DNA of 64,000 nucleotides from CAYSRJ01 sp964521865 (GTDB taxonomy: Bacteria; Spirochaetota; B62-G9; DRHN01), in contig CAZFTJ010000009.1 in the NCBI GenBank assembly GCA_964521865.1, forward strand, positions 98,709 through 162,708. Direction: 5' to 3'. Numbering within the stretch: position 1 is the stretch's first letter; every line of letters begins with the position of its first letter. The notes beneath the pieces are model-generated. The model was not told the DNA's origin, searched no databases, and was given only the letters and a program-made list of their open reading frames with translations. Made by a program: the position numbers and the translations under genes. Below, one piece after another: positions 62,777 through 64,000 of this stretch.

Positions 62777-63766
62777 ATGGAAAAAGAGGCGCTGTACTGG
62801 GAAAAAACCGAAGGCTCGAGAGTGAAGTGCCGGCTCTGTCCTCACAACTGTGCCGTAGCACCCGGTAAAACGGGTATATGCCGAGTGCGTACAAACAGAG
62901 ACGGCGTTCTGTATACTAAAATATACGGAGAGGTTGCTTCGACTGCAATGGACCCGATTGAAAAAAAACCGCTGTATCATTTTTATCCCGGCAGTTCGAT
63001 ACTCTCAATAGGAACCGTGGGCTGTTCCTTCCGGTGCATGTTCTGCCAGAACTACTCACTATCGCAGAACGTCGATCATCCGACGGATTTTTATTCCCCC
63101 GAAGAGCTGGTAGATATTGCAAAGCGGAGGGGGTCGGTGGGTATCGCCTACACCTATTCGGAACCTCTAATCTGGTTCGAATACGTGATGGACTGCTGCA
63201 GGCGTGTGCGGGAAATGGGCATGAAGAATGTATTCGTGACGAACGGTTATATAAACAGGGAGCCGCTGCACGAGCTGCTGGAGGTTGCCGACGCCTTCAA
63301 TATCGATTTGAAATCCTTTCGGGAGGATTTTTACAAAAAGGTGGTGGGCGGTACACTTGCCCCGGTATGCGATACAATTACCGAGGTCGCCTCGCGAAGA
63401 GAGATCGACCTCGAAGTGACGACTCTTGTCATTCCCGGGTATAACGACGGCGATGCCGAGATGGAAGAAATGACCGGCTGGCTCGCATCACTGCGTGGAG
63501 ATATTCCCTATCATCTCTCGGCATACTTTCCGATGTATAGGTTTTCGGCATCTCCCACTCCTGTTTCGACACTTGAGCGGTTGAAAAAAATTGCGGAAAA
63601 AAAGCTGCGGTACGTGTATCTGGGGAATGTAGGCGGGGAGAGCGATACCTGCTGTCACAACTGCAAAGCCCCGCTCATAACCCGCCGCGGATACTACATT
63701 GAAATAGTTAATTATAAGAACGGAAGATGTAAAAACTGCGGTACGGAGGCTCCGATAATGGGGTAG
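62777..63766 (+). CDS. amrS: AmmeMemoRadiSam system radical SAM protein
   Basis: A 329-residue cytoplasmic enzyme. A first cysteine cluster, CRLCPHNC then GICRVR, precedes the radical SAM motif CSFRCMFCQNY near residue 87. IAYTYSEPLIWFEYVMD is family-typical. A C-terminal rubredoxin-like cluster is present (CCHNCKAPL and CKNCGTE). AmrS works with AmrA and AmrB (Memo-like) on an unknown substrate; neither partner is encoded in this window. It lies 71 bases after the Gx gene and ends the long plus-strand series. Confidence 0.88.
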   Translation: MEKEALYWEKTEGSRVKCRLCPHNCAVAPGKTGICRVRTNRDGVLYTKIYGEVASTAMDPIEKKPLYHFYPGSSILSIGTVGCSFRCMFCQNYSLSQNVDHPTDFYSPEELVDIAKRRGSVGIAYTYSEPLIWFEYVMDCCRRVREMGMKNVFVTNGYINREPLHELLEVADAFNIDLKSFREDFYKKVVGGTLAPVCDTITEVASRREIDLEVTTLVIPGYNDGDAEMEEMTGWLASLRGDIPYHLSAYFPMYRFSASPTPVSTLERLKKIAEKKLRYVYLGNVGGESDTCCHNCKAPLITRRGYYIEIVNYKNGRCKNCGTEAPIMG

Positions 63767-63885
63767 AGACGGGACAGCTTTCACTGTCGAACCTGTCTGC
63801 GGACGGTGATGGGCGTGGAGCTGATGCCCAGGGAATACGGATTCCGGACTCAAACAAAAGCATCCGGTCTTCATCCAGAATTAGC

Positions 63886-63913
63886 TTGACAATTCAACCG
63901 GGCCGTGTATACA
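63886..63913 (+). promoter_or_regulatory. Promoter of the initiator tRNA gene
   Basis: TTGACA (63886-63891), 16 bases, TATACA (63908-63913). The start point near 63920 lies about eight bases before the tRNA. Confidence 0.75.
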
Positions 63914-63927
63914 TTTATCAACAACGG

Positions 63928-64000
<73 letters not shown>

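Overview
The window looks like a chromosomal segment of a spirochaete, probably a free-living member of the Spirochaetales. That reading rests on gene content rather than a marker gene: a hexokinase of the eukaryote-like family, many signal-peptide or membrane-anchored TPR proteins, a SpoIIE/RsbW/STAS plus adenylate cyclase plus PilZ-like cluster next to a bactofilin, a TrpXYZ-like ABC transporter, a DinG helicase with an N-terminal JAMM domain, and L27 without a cleaved N-terminal extension. Codon use is even along the window. There is no phage, insertion sequence with a transposase, rRNA operon or CRISPR array.

Layout. 0-9 kb: the tail of a membrane protein, a FAD/Fe-S 2-hydroxyacid dehydrogenase, an ACT-domain protein, an FGGY sugar kinase and a minus-strand ABC transporter. 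9-19.6 kb: hexokinase, then minus-strand alcohol dehydrogenase, metallo-hydrolase, dtd and an EF-G paralogue behind a clear promoter, an HtrA-like lipoprotein protease, a fibronectin-like/TPR exported protein and metK. 19.7-23.8 kb: murI, a SurA-like chaperone, nusB and a TPR protein in one overlapping operon. 24.1-32.6 kb: the signalling block, consisting of a membrane RsbW-SpoIIE fusion, a STAS antagonist, an adenylate cyclase with an HD-GYP-like tail, a PilZ-like protein, bactofilin and map. 33-41 kb: asnS, an M23 peptidase, purine nucleoside phosphorylase, JAMM-DinG and metG. 41-46.7 kb: a nucleotidyltransferase-like/metallophosphoesterase pair behind a consensus promoter, an APC permease with a strong terminator, and a CapD-like sugar epimerase/dehydratase. 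47-53 kb: a zinc ribbon protein, miaB, mutS and a TPR protein with an Mrr-like nuclease fold. 53.4-63.8 kb: a long mostly overlapping run rplU-rpmA-obg-nadD-yqeK-LCP-rsfS-plsC-recG-rsmD-membrane protein-NusG II-Gx-amrS. The window ends in an initiator tRNA-Met.

Two things stand out. First, an intergenic repeat family bounded by a 12-13 bp inverted repeat (ATAATGCCGCCG) has two full copies, one internally deleted copy and several fragments. One copy supplies the bases at the metK stop codon and another lies in the metG leader. Second, the RsbW-SpoIIE protein and the STAS protein encoded 0.4 kb downstream carry what looks like the same C-terminal winged-helix module, which suggests an unusual form of partner switching that may involve DNA or a shared partner. 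The adjacent cyclase, PilZ-like and bactofilin genes make this block the best candidate for an undescribed system. The nucleotidyltransferase-like/phosphoesterase pair is a second candidate.

All functional calls come from reading motifs by eye. No database search was possible.
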